Numbered from the stretch's first letter, positions 44,504 through 53,382 are shown. The stretch is DNA of 64,000 bases from Anaerolineaceae bacterium (GCA_002699125.1 PABI01000080.1:1-64000), one strand, 5' to 3'. Numbers and translations: made by a program. The notes: generated from the letters alone by a model not told the origin.

Positions 44504-45570
44504 CAGATGCGCGGCAGCTGCTCGCCAATTTGCATGGAGATGACGCGTGTGCCGCCGATGCCGGTTTTGGCCACCAACATGCCGGGATGCTTTGACACAA
44601 CCTGACCGATAACGGCCGTTCCCCGCCCCAACTCATGATTCCGCATGACGTCTACAACCGCATCCGCCTCGTCGGCCGGAACGATGGCCAGCAGTTTGCC
44701 CTCGTTAGCCACAAAAATCGGGTCCATCCCCAGCAGTTCGCACGCGGCGTTGACCGCCGGATTCACCGGAATTTTGTTTTCGTCCAGAACGATGCCTACC
44801 TTTGAACTTTGGGCAATTTCGTTCAGCGAAGAGGCCACGCCGCCTCGCGTCGGATCGCGCAAAACGTGAATGTTGGGGCAGACCGCCAGCATCTCCGCGA
44901 TGAGTCCGTTGAGTGCGGCCGTATCGCTCACAATCGGCGCGTCAAATTCCAACCCTTCGCGCACGCTCATGATGGCCATGCCGTGGTCGCCAATCGTGCC
45001 GCTGAGGATAACTGCATCGCCCGGCTGCGCCTGGTTCGGCCCAATCGCCAGCCCCTCGGCAATGACGCCGATGCCGCTGGTGTTGATAAATACGCCATCC
45101 CCATGTCCTTTGTCCACTACCTTGGTATCGCCGGCGATGAGGGACACGCCGGCTTTGGCCGCCGCCGCCGCCATGCTGTCCACAATGCGTCCCAGCGCGC
45201 TCAGCGCCAGCCCCTCTTCGATGATGAAGCCGACGGTGAGGTAAAGCGGCTTAGCCCCGCTCATGCTGATGTCATTCACAGTGCCGTTAATGGCCAGTTC
45301 GCCAATGTTGCCGCCGGGGAAAAAGAGCGGCCGTACCACAAAGGAATCAGTGGACATCGCTAATCGGCCAGCGGGTAAATTGAAAACGGCCGCATCCCCC
45401 AAGTTCTCCAGCTTGTCATTGCGAAAGGCGGGCAAAAACAAATGCTCTACCAGCTCGGCCGACAGCTTGCCGCCGCCGCCATGCCCCAAAACGATGTTGG
45501 GATAACTGCGCAGCGGCATGGGGCAAACCCAGCCTTCAAAATCTAAATCATTGCTTACGGATTGTTCCAC
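44500..45570 (-). CDS. hypE: Hydrogenase maturation protein HypE (356 aa)
   Basis: PurM-like ATPase with GHGGGGKLSAELV, STDSFVVRPLFFPGGNIGEL, SLIAGDTKVVDKGHGDGVFI, LRDPTRGGVASSLNEIA and the obligatory C-terminus PRIC, whose Cys accepts the carbamoyl group from HypF and is dehydrated to thiocyanate, the cyanide source for the NiFe active site. All motifs are intact. It is last in the hypF-C-D-E run; a 149-base gap with a hairpin repeat separates it from hypD, so hypE might be expressed at a different level. Confidence 0.96.
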   Translation of the reverse strand: MEQSVSNDLDFEGWVCPMPLRSYPNIVLGHGGGGKLSAELVEHLFLPAFRNDKLENLGDAAVFNLPAGRLAMSTDSFVVRPLFFPGGNIGELAINGTVNDISMSGAKPLYLTVGFIIEEGLALSALGRIVDSMAAAAAKAGVSLIAGDTKVVDKGHGDGVFINTSGIGVIAEGLAIGPNQAQPGDAVILSGTIGDHGMAIMSVREGLEFDAPIVSDTAALNGLIAEMLAVCPNIHVLRDPTRGGVASSLNEIAQSSKVGIVLDENKIPVNPAVNAACELLGMDPIFVANEGKLLAIVPADEADAVVDVMRNHELGRGTAVIGQVVSKHPGMLVAKTGIGGTRVISMQIGEQLPRIC

Positions 45571-45622
45571 TGTTGTTCCTTATTTAATTATCTTCGAAGA
45601 AGACAACATTCATTCGCCCAAC

Positions 45623-45715
45623 AAGAATAGAACGCTGATTGGCCTGATTACCCTGATCTTTTTTATCAGGAAAATGTCGCAGAGCGACCGCTTCGCGTAC
45701 AGGGTAATCTACGTA
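45623..45715. repeat. CGCTGATT-type hairpin repeat between hypD and hypE
   Basis: AATAGAACGCTGATTGGCC and ATTACCCTGATC are answered by TATCAGG and ACAGGGTAATCTACG, with a further stem CGCAGAGCGACCGCTTCGCG inside. A compact relative lies at 53383-53446. No coding frame is interrupted. Confidence 0.65.
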
Positions 45716-45719
45716 ACAT

Positions 45720-46835
45720 TCAATCAGCCACAGCCACGTTTTCCAGGGAGACAAAACGGCCGTATTGATAATAAGCCGCACACGCCCCCTCACTGGAAAC
45801 CATCGTGGCCCCCAGCGGATTGCGTGGGGTGCATTCTTTGCCAAAGGCAGCGCACTCGTTGGGCTTGATCATGCCTTGCAGCACTTCGCCGCTGCGGCAC
45901 AGCTCCGATTCATGCGTTTCGATATGGCCGACGTCAAAGCGAACGGCCGCATCAAAATCGCGGTACGCCTCGCTGAGTTCCCAGCCGCTTTGCGGAATCA
46001 GGCCGATGCCGCGCCACTGTCGGTCGCTGACGGTGAAGACGTCGGCCAGCATCTTTTGCGCGGCTTCATTGCCTTTTTCGGTGACGGCGCGGGGGTAGGC
46101 ATTTTCGACGGTGTGACGGCCGTTTTCCAACTGCGCCACCGTGCGCCGAATCCCTTCCAGCACGTCCAGCGGCTCAAAACCGGTCACCACAATCGGTACT
46201 TTGTACTTTTCGGCGATGGGGCCGTACTGCCAAGTGCCCATCACGCTGCAAACGTGCCCCGCTGCCAAAAACGCCTGCACGCGGTTGCTGGGCGATGACA
46301 AAATCGCCTCAATGGCCGGCGGCACCAACACGTGTGACACTAGCATCGAGAAGTTCTTTAGATTTTGCTGCTTCGCCTGGAAAACGGCCATCGCGTTGGC
46401 CGGGGCCGTTGTCTCAAAGCCAATGCCAAAAAAAACGACCTCTTTCTCCGGGTTTTCGCGGGCAATTTTGATGGCGTCCAGCGGCGAATACACAATGCGC
46501 ACGTCGCCGCCTTCGCTTTTGATGCGGAACAAATCTTTTTCGCTGCCGGGCACGCGCAGCATGTCGCCAAAGGAGCAAAAGATGACGTTGGGCCGGGCGG
46601 CGATGGCCAGCGCTTTGTCAATCACGCCCAGCGGCGTGACGCACACCGGGCAGCCGGGGCCGTGAATCATTTCAATGGTGTCGGGCAAAAGCTGGTCGAT
46701 GCCGTTGCGAATGATGGAGTGGGTTTGCCCGCCGCACACTTCCATCATGACCCATTTGCGGGTGGCCAACTGCTTGATCTGGTCAAACAGCTTTTGCGCC
46801 AGCGCCGGATCGCGAAATTCGTCTAAATATTTCAT
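45720..46835 (-). CDS. hypD: Hydrogenase maturation protein HypD (371 aa)
   Basis: Iron-sulfur scaffold protein on which Fe(CN)2CO is built with HypC. Motifs: [72 protein letters not shown], and the C-terminal Cys cluster [16 protein letters not shown]. Length and residues match the family. Its ATG overlaps the stop of hypC by four bases. Confidence 0.97.
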   Translation of the reverse strand: MKYLDEFRDPALAQKLFDQIKQLATRKWVMMEVCGGQTHSIIRNGIDQLLPDTIEMIHGPGCPVCVTPLGVIDKALAIAARPNVIFCSFGDMLRVPGSEKDLFRIKSEGGDVRIVYSPLDAIKIARENPEKEVVFFGIGFETTAPANAMAVFQAKQQNLKNFSMLVSHVLVPPAIEAILSSPSNRVQAFLAAGHVCSVMGTWQYGPIAEKYKVPIVVTGFEPLDVLEGIRRTVAQLENGRHTVENAYPRAVTEKGNEAAQKMLADVFTVSDRQWRGIGLIPQSGWELSEAYRDFDAAVRFDVGHIETHESELCRSGEVLQGMIKPNECAAFGKECTPRNPLGATMVSSEGACAAYYQYGRFVSLENVAVAD

Positions 46836-47113
46836 GTTATCTCTTCTTCACCTGCCACCAGTTCCTCGTTGGCCAGCAGTTCCTCTTCCAGCATGCCCAT
46901 CTCGTTGAACAGAGCCAATGTCTCCAGGGCAGATGCCTCATCTAGTTGGGTGATGGCAAAGCCAACATGAATGATGGTGTAATCGCCTACTTCGATTTCT
47001 GGCAGATAAGCCAGGCACACTTCTTTCTGGATACCGCTAAAATCGACCTTGCCCATGCGGGTGCCGTTTGTTTCATAAATTTCAACTACTTTTCCCGGAA
47101 TGCCTAAGCACAT
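46832..47113 (-). CDS. hypC: Hydrogenase maturation chaperone HypC (93 aa)
   Basis: [20 protein letters not shown] shows the essential Cys2, followed by [20 protein letters not shown], typical of HypC/HupF. It carries the Fe(CN)2CO unit between HypD and the large hydrogenase subunit. The acidic tail ([17 protein letters not shown]) is common in the family. Overlaps hypD by four bases. Confidence 0.96.
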   Translation of the reverse strand: MCLGIPGKVVEIYETNGTRMGKVDFSGIQKEVCLAYLPEIEVGDYTIIHVGFAITQLDEASALETLALFNEMGMLEEELLANEELVAGEEEIT

Positions 47114-47135
47114 GTCATGCCTCCAAATCCTCGCT

Positions 47136-47163
47136 TGTCATTCCCGCGCAGGCGGGAGTGACA
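47136..47163. repeat. GTCATTCCCGC hairpin between hypF and hypC
   Basis: TGTCATTCCCGC (47136-47147) pairs with GCGGGAGTGACA (47152-47163), one G-T pair. It is a short version of the repeat at 18413-18480. Confidence 0.75.
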
Positions 47164-47215
47164 GACAAAGGTAATTGTTATTTGTTTAAGTTCATAATCA
47201 TCGATACAACATCTA

Positions 47216-49600
47216 TCAAATTTGAATCACTGCTTGTCCCAAGGCCAGCCCGCCGTCGTTGGGGGGGACTAGGCGATGGGTGAATATTGTAAAATTGTGG
47301 TGGTGCAGTTGGCGCACGGCCGTTTCCAACAATGTCACGTTCTGGAACACGCCGCCGCTCAACGCCACCTGGTTCAAACCGTGCTGCTTTCGCATCTGCA
47401 AGCTCAACCGCACGATGAGATCGGCCACGGCATTGTGAAACTTGGCGGCGATAACGGCCGTTGCCAACCCAGCCTGCAAATCCTTTACGATGGCCGCAAA
47501 AATGGGCGCGGCATCAAACAGATCGCCAGATAAATCAAATTGGTACTGCTCCGTCACGTCTGGCGCCGCGACCACTTCCAGCTCAATGGCCGCCTGCCCT
47601 TCATACGTCACCGTCTGGCGGATGCCCAGCAGTGAGGCCACGGCGTCAAACAATCGGCCCATGCTGCTGGTGGGCACGGTGTTAATCTCTCGTTCCAGCA
47701 TTTGCCGCAAAACGCGCTGTTCTGCATTCTTGCAGGCGGCCACGCAAGGCAGTGCGTCGTCCCAGGCCAATCCCGCTGCATGTAAATGAGCCAGCGCCAG
47801 GCGATACGGCCGTTTCACTGCCACATTCCCCCCGGCCAGCGGCACATATTTCAAATGGGCTGCCCGCTCAAACCCGTGATAATCGGCCAGCAGCAGTTCG
47901 CCGCCCCACACCGCGCCGTCACTGCCGTAGCCCGTGCCGTCGAAGCTGAAGCCGATGACCGGGGAACGGCCGTCCAGCCGGTGCTCGGCCATGACGCTGG
48001 CAATATGAGCATGATGGTGCTGCACGGCAACCACGGGCACATCCGCCTGCTCCTGCGCCCAGCGGGTGGAAAGGTAGCCCGGATGCAAATCGCACACCAG
48101 TCGCTCTGGCTCAGTGCGAAAGATGGCTTTGTAGTGGGAAACGGCCGTGGCAAACGCGTCCAGCGTCTCCAAATTCTCCATATCGCCAATGTGCTGGCTC
48201 ATATAACCATACTCTCCCTTCGCCAGACAAAACGTGCTCTTCAGCTCGCCACCCACCGCCAGCGTCGGCGGCACGGTGAAGGGCAGCTTGACGGGGAAGG
48301 GAGCGTAGCCGCGCGAACGGCGGAGCGGTAGGACGTGATGCTGATTACCGATAACCCTAACAACTGAGTCATCACAACGGCCGTAAATCTCCCGGTTGTG
48401 CATTAAAAAGGCGTCGGCTAACGAGGCCAGCCGTTCGCGGGCTTCGTCGTTGTCTTTGACGATGGGTTCGTTGCTGTAGTTGGCGGAGGTCATGATGAGG
48501 ACGGGAGATTGGAGGCTTGTCCTGAGCAGAGTTGAAGGATTGGAGATTGGAGATTGAGCTGCCAGCAAAAGGTAATGCAATGGTGTGTAAGGCAGCATGA
48601 CGCCGATGGTGTTGTTGCCAGGGGCGACAAGGGGGGAGAGTGGGTTGTTTTCTTTTTGGTGGAGGAGGAGAATCGGCCGTTCTTTGCTGGTGAGCAGCGC
48701 TTCTTCCGCTTGGGAAAGATGGGCAAACTGGCGCACCGCGGTCACGTCGCGGGCCATCACGGCAAACGGCTTATCTACGCGCCCTTTGCGCTCACGCAAA
48801 ATCGCCAGAGCATCATCGTTCGCCGCATCACAGGCCAGGTGAAAGCCACCCAACCCCTTCACTGCCACAATCTTCCCCGCTGCCAACAATGCCTGCGCCG
48901 CCCCAATCGCCTCATCCCTCTCCACTGAATACTGCTCACTGTTTACTGATAACTGATTACCGTTCAACGATAACCGCTCACCGAACTCAAGCCACACCTC
49001 CGGCCCACACACCGCACACGCATTCGGCTGGGCGTGAAAGCGGCGGTCCAGCGGATTGTTGTACTCCGCCTGGCAGTCGGGGCACATCGTAAATTCGGCC
49101 ATTGTGGTCAGCGGCCGGTCGTAGGGGATGTCTTTGATGATGGTGAAGCGGGGACCGCAGTTGGTGCAGTTGATGAACGGGTAGCGGTAGCGCCGGTTTT
49201 GCGGATCAAACAGCTCGCGTAGGCAGTCGTCGCAAAGGCAAATATCGGGCGAAATGAGCGTGTTGGCAGCTGCCTGTGCCTGGCTGTGGACGATGACAAA
49301 GTTGCTACTGCCCTGGATAGGTAGCTCATCAACTATGACCTGTTCGATGTGTGCCAAGGGTGGGTGGTTTTGGGTGAGGTCGTGGTGGAATTGGGTGACG
49401 GCCGTTTCCCCACCCTCAATCTCAATAAACACCCCGCTGCTGTTGTTGCCCACAAAACCACTCAAGCCATGCTTTACGGCTAACCCATAAACAAACGGCC
49501 GAAACCCAACCCCCTGCACCACGCCGTGCACCGTCAACCGCCGGCGCACGGTAGGAAGGGGAGATAAATTAGGTTCCTGGGCAGTCTTCTCTTTGATCAT
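47216..49600 (-). CDS. hypF: Carbamoyltransferase HypF (794 aa)
   Basis: Domains in order: acylphosphatase (about 20-110: VHGVVQGVGFRPFVYGLAVK), two zinc fingers (CLCDDC, CTNCGPRFTI, CPDCQAEY, CAVCGPE), YrdC-like (about 215-420: KIVAVKGLGGFHLACDA) and Kae1-like (VQHHHAHIASVMAEH, GFSFDGTGYGSDGAVWGGEL). It makes carbamoyl-AMP and passes the carbamoyl group to HypE. Two short in-frame insertions from dispersed repeats interrupt normal spacing: about residues 217-236 and 348-365. Both lie in the YrdC part, outside recognised motifs. The gene begins 11 bases after the HpaB/AbfD-like gene. Confidence 0.96.
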   Translation of the reverse strand: MIKEKTAQEPNLSPLPTVRRRLTVHGVVQGVGFRPFVYGLAVKHGLSGFVGNNSSGVFIEIEGGETAVTQFHHDLTQNHPPLAHIEQVIVDELPIQGSSNFVIVHSQAQAAANTLISPDICLCDDCLRELFDPQNRRYRYPFINCTNCGPRFTIIKDIPYDRPLTTMAEFTMCPDCQAEYNNPLDRRFHAQPNACAVCGPEVWLEFGERLSLNGNQLSVNSEQYSVERDEAIGAAQALLAAGKIVAVKGLGGFHLACDAANDDALAILRERKGRVDKPFAVMARDVTAVRQFAHLSQAEEALLTSKERPILLLHQKENNPLSPLVAPGNNTIGVMLPYTPLHYLLLAAQSPISNPSTLLRTSLQSPVLIMTSANYSNEPIVKDNDEARERLASLADAFLMHNREIYGRCDDSVVRVIGNQHHVLPLRRSRGYAPFPVKLPFTVPPTLAVGGELKSTFCLAKGEYGYMSQHIGDMENLETLDAFATAVSHYKAIFRTEPERLVCDLHPGYLSTRWAQEQADVPVVAVQHHHAHIASVMAEHRLDGRSPVIGFSFDGTGYGSDGAVWGGELLLADYHGFERAAHLKYVPLAGGNVAVKRPYRLALAHLHAAGLAWDDALPCVAACKNAEQRVLRQMLEREINTVPTSSMGRLFDAVASLLGIRQTVTYEGQAAIELEVVAAPDVTEQYQFDLSGDLFDAAPIFAAIVKDLQAGLATAVIAAKFHNAVADLIVRLSLQMRKQHGLNQVALSGGVFQNVTLLETAVRQLHHHNFTIFTHRLVPPNDGGLALGQAVIQI
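48505..48562. repeat. Dispersed repeat in frame inside hypF (first insertion)
   Basis: On the coding strand this reads AATCTCCAATCTCCAATCC, TTCAACTCTGCTCAGG and ACAAGCCTCCAATCTCC. The CTCAGGACAAGCC part matches the core of the insertion at 2817-2844. It adds SPISNPSTLLRTSLQ to the protein just before the conserved SPVLIMTSANYSNEP. The flanking AATCTCCAATC words are again ~8 bases long. Confidence 0.7.
48920..48990. repeat. Word-array repeat in frame inside hypF (second insertion)
   Basis: Plus strand: CACTGAATACTGCTCACTG, TTTACTGATAACTGATTACC, GTTCAACGATAACCGCTCACCG. It is made of ~8-base ACTGATTA-like words and encodes LNGNQLSVNSEQYSVERDE between the last zinc finger region and the YrdC domain, where other HypF proteins have a short loop. 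Confidence 0.65.
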
Positions 49601-49611
49601 GTTCTTCGCGT

Positions 49612-51183
49612 TTACTCAGGACTGGTCTGCGTCCCATTCACGGCCGTTTCAAACACCCGCGCAAAATAACTGTCCACTAGCTCATTCAAGCCCTCACGTA
49701 CCGTGTCGGTCACATCAATACCGGCCAGTCGCTGGGCCAGCTGCTGCTTGAATTCCAACTGCATGTAGCGGTAAATCTGGATGCGCTGCGCCTGGGGCGA
49801 GCCCGCGCCATGCATCGACTCCGTCAGGTAGCCGACGGCGTTGCGCCCCAGCGTCATATTTTCAATCAGGCGCATGATGCGCATCCGATGTTCCGTGGGC
49901 ACATCGGCCCGTCCGCGTAAATATTTGTCCAGCAGCGGTCCCAATTCCTCGTGCCGGTAGTCGGCTTCGGAGGGCATGGTGGCCACCAGCCCGCCGGCAA
50001 TGTCCTGCGCCAGGCGGCTGATTTCGTAGGGGAAGCGGGTGACGTGGTGCTTGCAGACGTTAGCCAGCATGTCGTCGCAAATGTAAGCTCCGGATTTGGT
50101 GGCGTGGCTCTGGTACGACGAGGCAATGCCGGTGGCGTAAATCGTCTCGTTGAGGTGGGTCATCTCCACCAGCTTGTCGCGAATGTGCGAGGCGCGCGGC
50201 ACGCCATTGTACTCGGCGGCGGTGGCCGTGGCTCCGATGAGCACGTCGCCGACACCGCTTTTGCAGACGTAGCTGCGCCGGTGGTAGCAGGTGAAGCGCT
50301 CTACCAGCATGGCGGCAAACTCCGTCTCGCCATCCATAAAAATGAGTTCGTTGGGGATAAAGACGTCGTCAAAAATGACCATCGCTTCCTGGCCGCCGTA
50401 CTGCGCGTTGCCCACATCGATGCTGCCGTTTTCCATGCTGCGCGTGTCGCATGATTGACGGCCGTAAATATAAGCAATCCCTTCCGCCGTCACCGGTATC
50501 GCGCCCACGATGGCAAAATCGTGGTCTTCCGGGCTGAGCCGCAGCGTGGGCATGACGATAAGCCAGTGGGAGTTAATGCAGCCGGTTTGGTGCGCCTTGG
50601 CTCCGCGAATGTAAACGCCATCGACCGTGCGCTTGGTGACGTGAACGTACAAATCGGGATCGGCCTGCTGGTGCGGGGCCAGGCTGCGGTCGCCTTTCAC
50701 GTCAGTCATGGCTCCGCCGATGACCACGTTTTGCAGCTGCGCCTCGGTGAGGAATGTTTTGAGCCGGCCGTGGTACGCTGTGCCGTGTGCCTCATCAATT
50801 TCGTAGGTGACGGAGTAGAGGGAGTTGAGCGCGTCCATGCCGACGCAGCGCTGGAAGCAGGTGCCGGTGAGCTGGCCCAGACGCCGCTGCATCTTGTTCT
50901 GGTTGACCACATCTTCCACGCTGTTGGCCACGTGCAAAAAGCGGTTGACCCGTTGGCCGGTGAAGGGGGAAACGGCCGTCCCCAGCTCCGGATGTTTGAC
51001 CGCCAGATCATACGTTTCGGCGACGGCGTTGATAGACGGCCGTATCATCGGATGGTCCACCGGCTCGTCGATGCGTTCGCCAAACAGGTAGACGTTCAAA
51101 TTACGCCCGCGCAGGCTTTCGATGTAGTCGTCCCCGGTCACAATTTTGAGTTTACTCGCTTCTTGCCCATTTTGTTGGCGCAT
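49612..51183 (-). CDS. HpaB/4-hydroxybutyryl-CoA dehydratase-like flavoenzyme (523 aa)
   Basis: ATG 51183 follows GGAGGAAAA. The protein belongs to the 4-hydroxyphenylacetate 3-hydroxylase/4-hydroxybutyryl-CoA dehydratase superfamily. It has a CX3C pair (C109, C113 in GTCFQRCVGMDALN) and H301 with C307 in CYHRRSYVCKSGVGD, which correspond to the four [4Fe-4S] ligands of AbfD; the His-to-Cys spacing is one residue shorter than I recall for AbfD. That favours a dehydratase/vinylacetyl-CoA isomerase-like Fe-S enzyme over a simple monooxygenase. It is 11 bases before hypF and so probably shares its transcript. Substrate is uncertain. Confidence 0.85.
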   Translation of the reverse strand: MRQQNGQEASKLKIVTGDDYIESLRGRNLNVYLFGERIDEPVDHPMIRPSINAVAETYDLAVKHPELGTAVSPFTGQRVNRFLHVANSVEDVVNQNKMQRRLGQLTGTCFQRCVGMDALNSLYSVTYEIDEAHGTAYHGRLKTFLTEAQLQNVVIGGAMTDVKGDRSLAPHQQADPDLYVHVTKRTVDGVYIRGAKAHQTGCINSHWLIVMPTLRLSPEDHDFAIVGAIPVTAEGIAYIYGRQSCDTRSMENGSIDVGNAQYGGQEAMVIFDDVFIPNELIFMDGETEFAAMLVERFTCYHRRSYVCKSGVGDVLIGATATAAEYNGVPRASHIRDKLVEMTHLNETIYATGIASSYQSHATKSGAYICDDMLANVCKHHVTRFPYEISRLAQDIAGGLVATMPSEADYRHEELGPLLDKYLRGRADVPTEHRMRIMRLIENMTLGRNAVGYLTESMHGAGSPQAQRIQIYRYMQLEFKQQLAQRLAGIDVTDTVREGLNELVDSYFARVFETAVNGTQTSPE

Positions 51184-51387
51184 AATTTTCCTCCGTACAA
51201 TGTGTTTGCATTTATTCAATCTTAGCAGGAAAACGGCCGTAGCCCGAACTAAAAACCAATCAACAGCAAATTCGACTGTCACGCTTGTGTCACGATGGTG
51301 GTTTATGGTTCCTGCATAAGTAAACAAGCAGCATCATTGTACTGATTAGAACAATTGTAGAGTGATAGCCCATCAGGAGAAAGTGAC

Positions 51388-51735
51388 ATGTTGCAGCAAA
51401 GTTTTAGTCATAAATTAGTTGGTAACGTTATTAATAGTCGTTGGCAGAAAGCAGCAGGGCAGGTTTCCATTCCCCAGGCTGTTCAAATTGCTTACGAGCA
51501 GTTTCAGCAAACCCACGCTGAATGGGTAGGTAACTTGTTTGATGAAAGCTTTCTCACCACCGAAGCTGCCCCTCTTTTTGCTCGCAACAGCTTGCCCAGC
51601 GCAACGCAACTCGCCATTGCCTGGTGTAATCAGTTCGGCACCGGCATGTCGGCCAAAAAAGCTGCCGACATTGAAAGAATCTTACCGGTAGCCAAATCAT
51701 TTTTGACGATGGTCCGGCAAGCCATAAACCCCTGA
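51388..51735 (+). CDS. Small protein of unknown function (115 aa)
   Basis: AGGAG precedes ATG 51388 by about nine bases. The product is mostly helical and soluble (KLVGNVINSRWQKAAGQVSI, QAVQIAYEQFQQTHAEWVGN, ERILPVAKSFLTMVRQAIN). No family is recognised and there are no catalytic motifs. It is followed by a bidirectional terminator and so forms its own unit between the hyp cluster and the MarR operon. Confidence 0.65.
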   Translation: MLQQSFSHKLVGNVINSRWQKAAGQVSIPQAVQIAYEQFQQTHAEWVGNLFDESFLTTEAAPLFARNSLPSATQLAIAWCNQFGTGMSAKKAADIERILPVAKSFLTMVRQAINP

Positions 51736-51776
51736 TTTGTCTCTCCAACATCTGTTTTCCTAAAGTAGTTGTACGG

Positions 51777-51811
51777 AAAAAGCCGCTGAACGCGAGTCCA
51801 GCGGCTTTTTT
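51777..51811. terminator. Intrinsic terminator
   Basis: AAAAAGCCGCTG (51777-51788) is perfectly inverted as CAGCGGCTTTTT (51799-51810), followed by one more T. The A and T runs on both sides let it work in both directions. Confidence 0.93.
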
Positions 51812-51839
51812 CATGTTTGGTCAGCGTCGGTTGATTAAT

Positions 51840-51861
51840 AATAGTTTAATATTAAACTATT
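51840..51861. promoter_or_regulatory. Perfect 22-bp palindrome, probable MarR operator
   Basis: AATAGTTTAAT then ATTAAACTATT: 11-base arms without a spacer. It lies 87 bases before the MarR start codon, in the promoter region (possible -35 TTGATT at 51831). Size and symmetry fit a MarR dimer site such as that of MhqR or HpaR. Confidence 0.75.
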
Positions 51862-51875
51862 TAATATTGATGTTT

Positions 51876-51889
51876 CTGTCACGTGACAG
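51876..51889. promoter_or_regulatory. Perfect 14-bp palindrome next to the MarR operator
   Basis: CTGTCACGTGACAG, a second perfect palindrome 14 bases downstream of the first and different in sequence. It may bind a second regulator, or form a hairpin at the start of the transcript. Confidence 0.55.
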
Positions 51890-51947
51890 TATACTTCTTC
51901 ACATTGAAATCTTTAACCGATACAAAACTTGTCTCAAAAGGAATATT

Positions 51948-52394
51948 GTGGGAACCCATTACAACGGCAGTGAAGAAGAAATTTTGGCCCTCGATTGTTA
52001 CATCAAGCTGTTTCGCGCCGCCGAATCGGTGAGCCAGAGCATCAACGCCCATTTGCGTGATCATGATCTTACGGTGAGCCAATTTGGGGCGCTGGAAGCT
52101 ATTTACCATCTGGGGCCAATGCAAAGCGGCGAGCTGGGGCAAAAAATCTTAAAAACCAGCGGCAACATGACAATGGTGATTGATCATTTGGAAAAGCGCG
52201 GGTTGGTTACCCGCCAGCGCCGCGAGGATGACCGCCGCTGTGTAGATATTCACCTGACCGAAGACGGCCGTACCCTCATTGCCACCATTCTTCCCGCCCA
52301 CGTGGCCGGCGTGGTGCAGTCACTTTCGGCATTGACGATGGCAGAACAGCAGCAGTTAGCGGAACTGTGCCGCACGTTGGGTTTGGCGCAGTAG
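51948..52394 (+). CDS. MarR-family transcriptional regulator, MhqR-like (148 aa)
   Basis: GTG 51948 follows AAAAGGAA; upstream in-frame codons would include the operator. Winged helix-turn-helix: HDLTVSQFGALEAIYHLGPM, QSGELGQKILKTSGNMTMVI, DHLEKRGLVTRQRREDDRRC (wing with DDRR). It resembles the group containing MhqR, the repressor of quinone and catechol detoxification genes. The three downstream genes encode two VOC proteins and an MhqD-like hydrolase, so it likely represses its own operon through the palindrome at 51840. Confidence 0.9.
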   Translation: MGTHYNGSEEEILALDCYIKLFRAAESVSQSINAHLRDHDLTVSQFGALEAIYHLGPMQSGELGQKILKTSGNMTMVIDHLEKRGLVTRQRREDDRRCVDIHLTEDGRTLIATILPAHVAGVVQSLSALTMAEQQQLAELCRTLGLAQ

Positions 52395-52412
52395 CGCACT
52401 CAGGAGTAAATC

Positions 52413-53372
52413 ATGAAACCAGTACAAGGATTACATCATATTACGGCCGTTGCCGGCAACATTGACAAAAACGTCGAATTCTATCATCACATCCTGGGGC
52501 AGCGGCTGGTCAAAAAAACGGTCAACTTTGATGATCCGGGCACGTACCACCTGTACTACGGCGATGAGATTGGCACGCCCAGCACCATCATGACCTACTT
52601 TCCCTGGCAGCACATGCGGCGGGGCAGGCGAGGCAATGGGGAAACGGCCGCCATGGCCTACACCATTCGTCCGCAAGCGATGGGCTTCTGGCAAGAGTGG
52701 CTCAAAAAGAACGACATCTCTACTGACGAGATCCAAACCCGCTTTGGCCAGGACGTGCTGCCTTTCACCGATCCCGACGGTCTGCCGCTGGAGCTCATCA
52801 CCTCGGATGATCCGGCCACGCTGCAATTTTGGGCAGACGGCCCCATCGGTGAAAAAGAAGCGCTGCAAGGCTTCCACAGCGTGACGCTCTGGCTGGAGCA
52901 GGTGGAACCAACCGCCTGGCTGCTTACCGAACAGCTTGGCTACGAGTTTGTTGGTGAAGAGGGCAACCGTTTCCGCTACAAGGCTGATGGCAACGACATC
53001 GGCCTGTTTGTGGACATCTTGCACCGGCCAGGGGAGCCACAAGGGCAGTTTGGTGCTGGCTCCATCCACCACATCGCCTTCCGCACCGTGGATGACGAGG
53101 AGCAGTTGGAATATCTGCAAAAGCTGCGGCAGGCGCGGGTGCAGGTGACGCCGGTGCAGGACCGGCAATATTTCCGCTCGATCTATTTCCGTTCGCCCGG
53201 TGGCGTATTGTTTGAAGTGGCCACCGATGCCCCCGGCTTTCTGTACGACGAACCGGTAGCGGAGCTGGGCACGCATCTCAAGCTGCCCTCCTGGCTGGAG
53301 CAGCACCGCCCGGCCATCGAACAGCGCCTACCGGAAATCGAACTTAAACCGGTGGCACCGGCAACGCAATAA
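52413..53372 (+). CDS. Ring-cleaving VOC dioxygenase, MhqA/MhqO-like (319 aa)
   Basis: CAGGAGTAAATC precedes the ATG. Two glyoxalase-fold halves: GLHHITAVAGNIDKNVEFYH ... LYYGDEIGTPSTIMTYFPWQ, and GFHSVTLWLEQVEPTAWLLT ... SIHHIAFRTVDDEEQLEYL ... LFEVATDAPGF. The His-x-x-Glu metal ligands are those of extradiol-type dioxygenases of the MhqA/MhqE/MhqO group, which cleave hydroquinone-like aromatic rings. It is the first gene after the MarR regulator. Confidence 0.9.
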   Translation: MKPVQGLHHITAVAGNIDKNVEFYHHILGQRLVKKTVNFDDPGTYHLYYGDEIGTPSTIMTYFPWQHMRRGRRGNGETAAMAYTIRPQAMGFWQEWLKKNDISTDEIQTRFGQDVLPFTDPDGLPLELITSDDPATLQFWADGPIGEKEALQGFHSVTLWLEQVEPTAWLLTEQLGYEFVGEEGNRFRYKADGNDIGLFVDILHRPGEPQGQFGAGSIHHIAFRTVDDEEQLEYLQKLRQARVQVTPVQDRQYFRSIYFRSPGGVLFEVATDAPGFLYDEPVAELGTHLKLPSWLEQHRPAIEQRLPEIELKPVAPATQ

Positions 53373-53382
53373 CCGCGAAATT

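Noticed and set aside
50455-51225. 256-residue plus-strand open frame
   Set aside because: Antisense to the AbfD/HpaB-like gene; no start signal and no recognisable domain.
52431-53306. 291-residue minus-strand open frame
   Set aside because: It lies wholly opposite the VOC dioxygenase gene, which has a ribosome site and conserved ligands.
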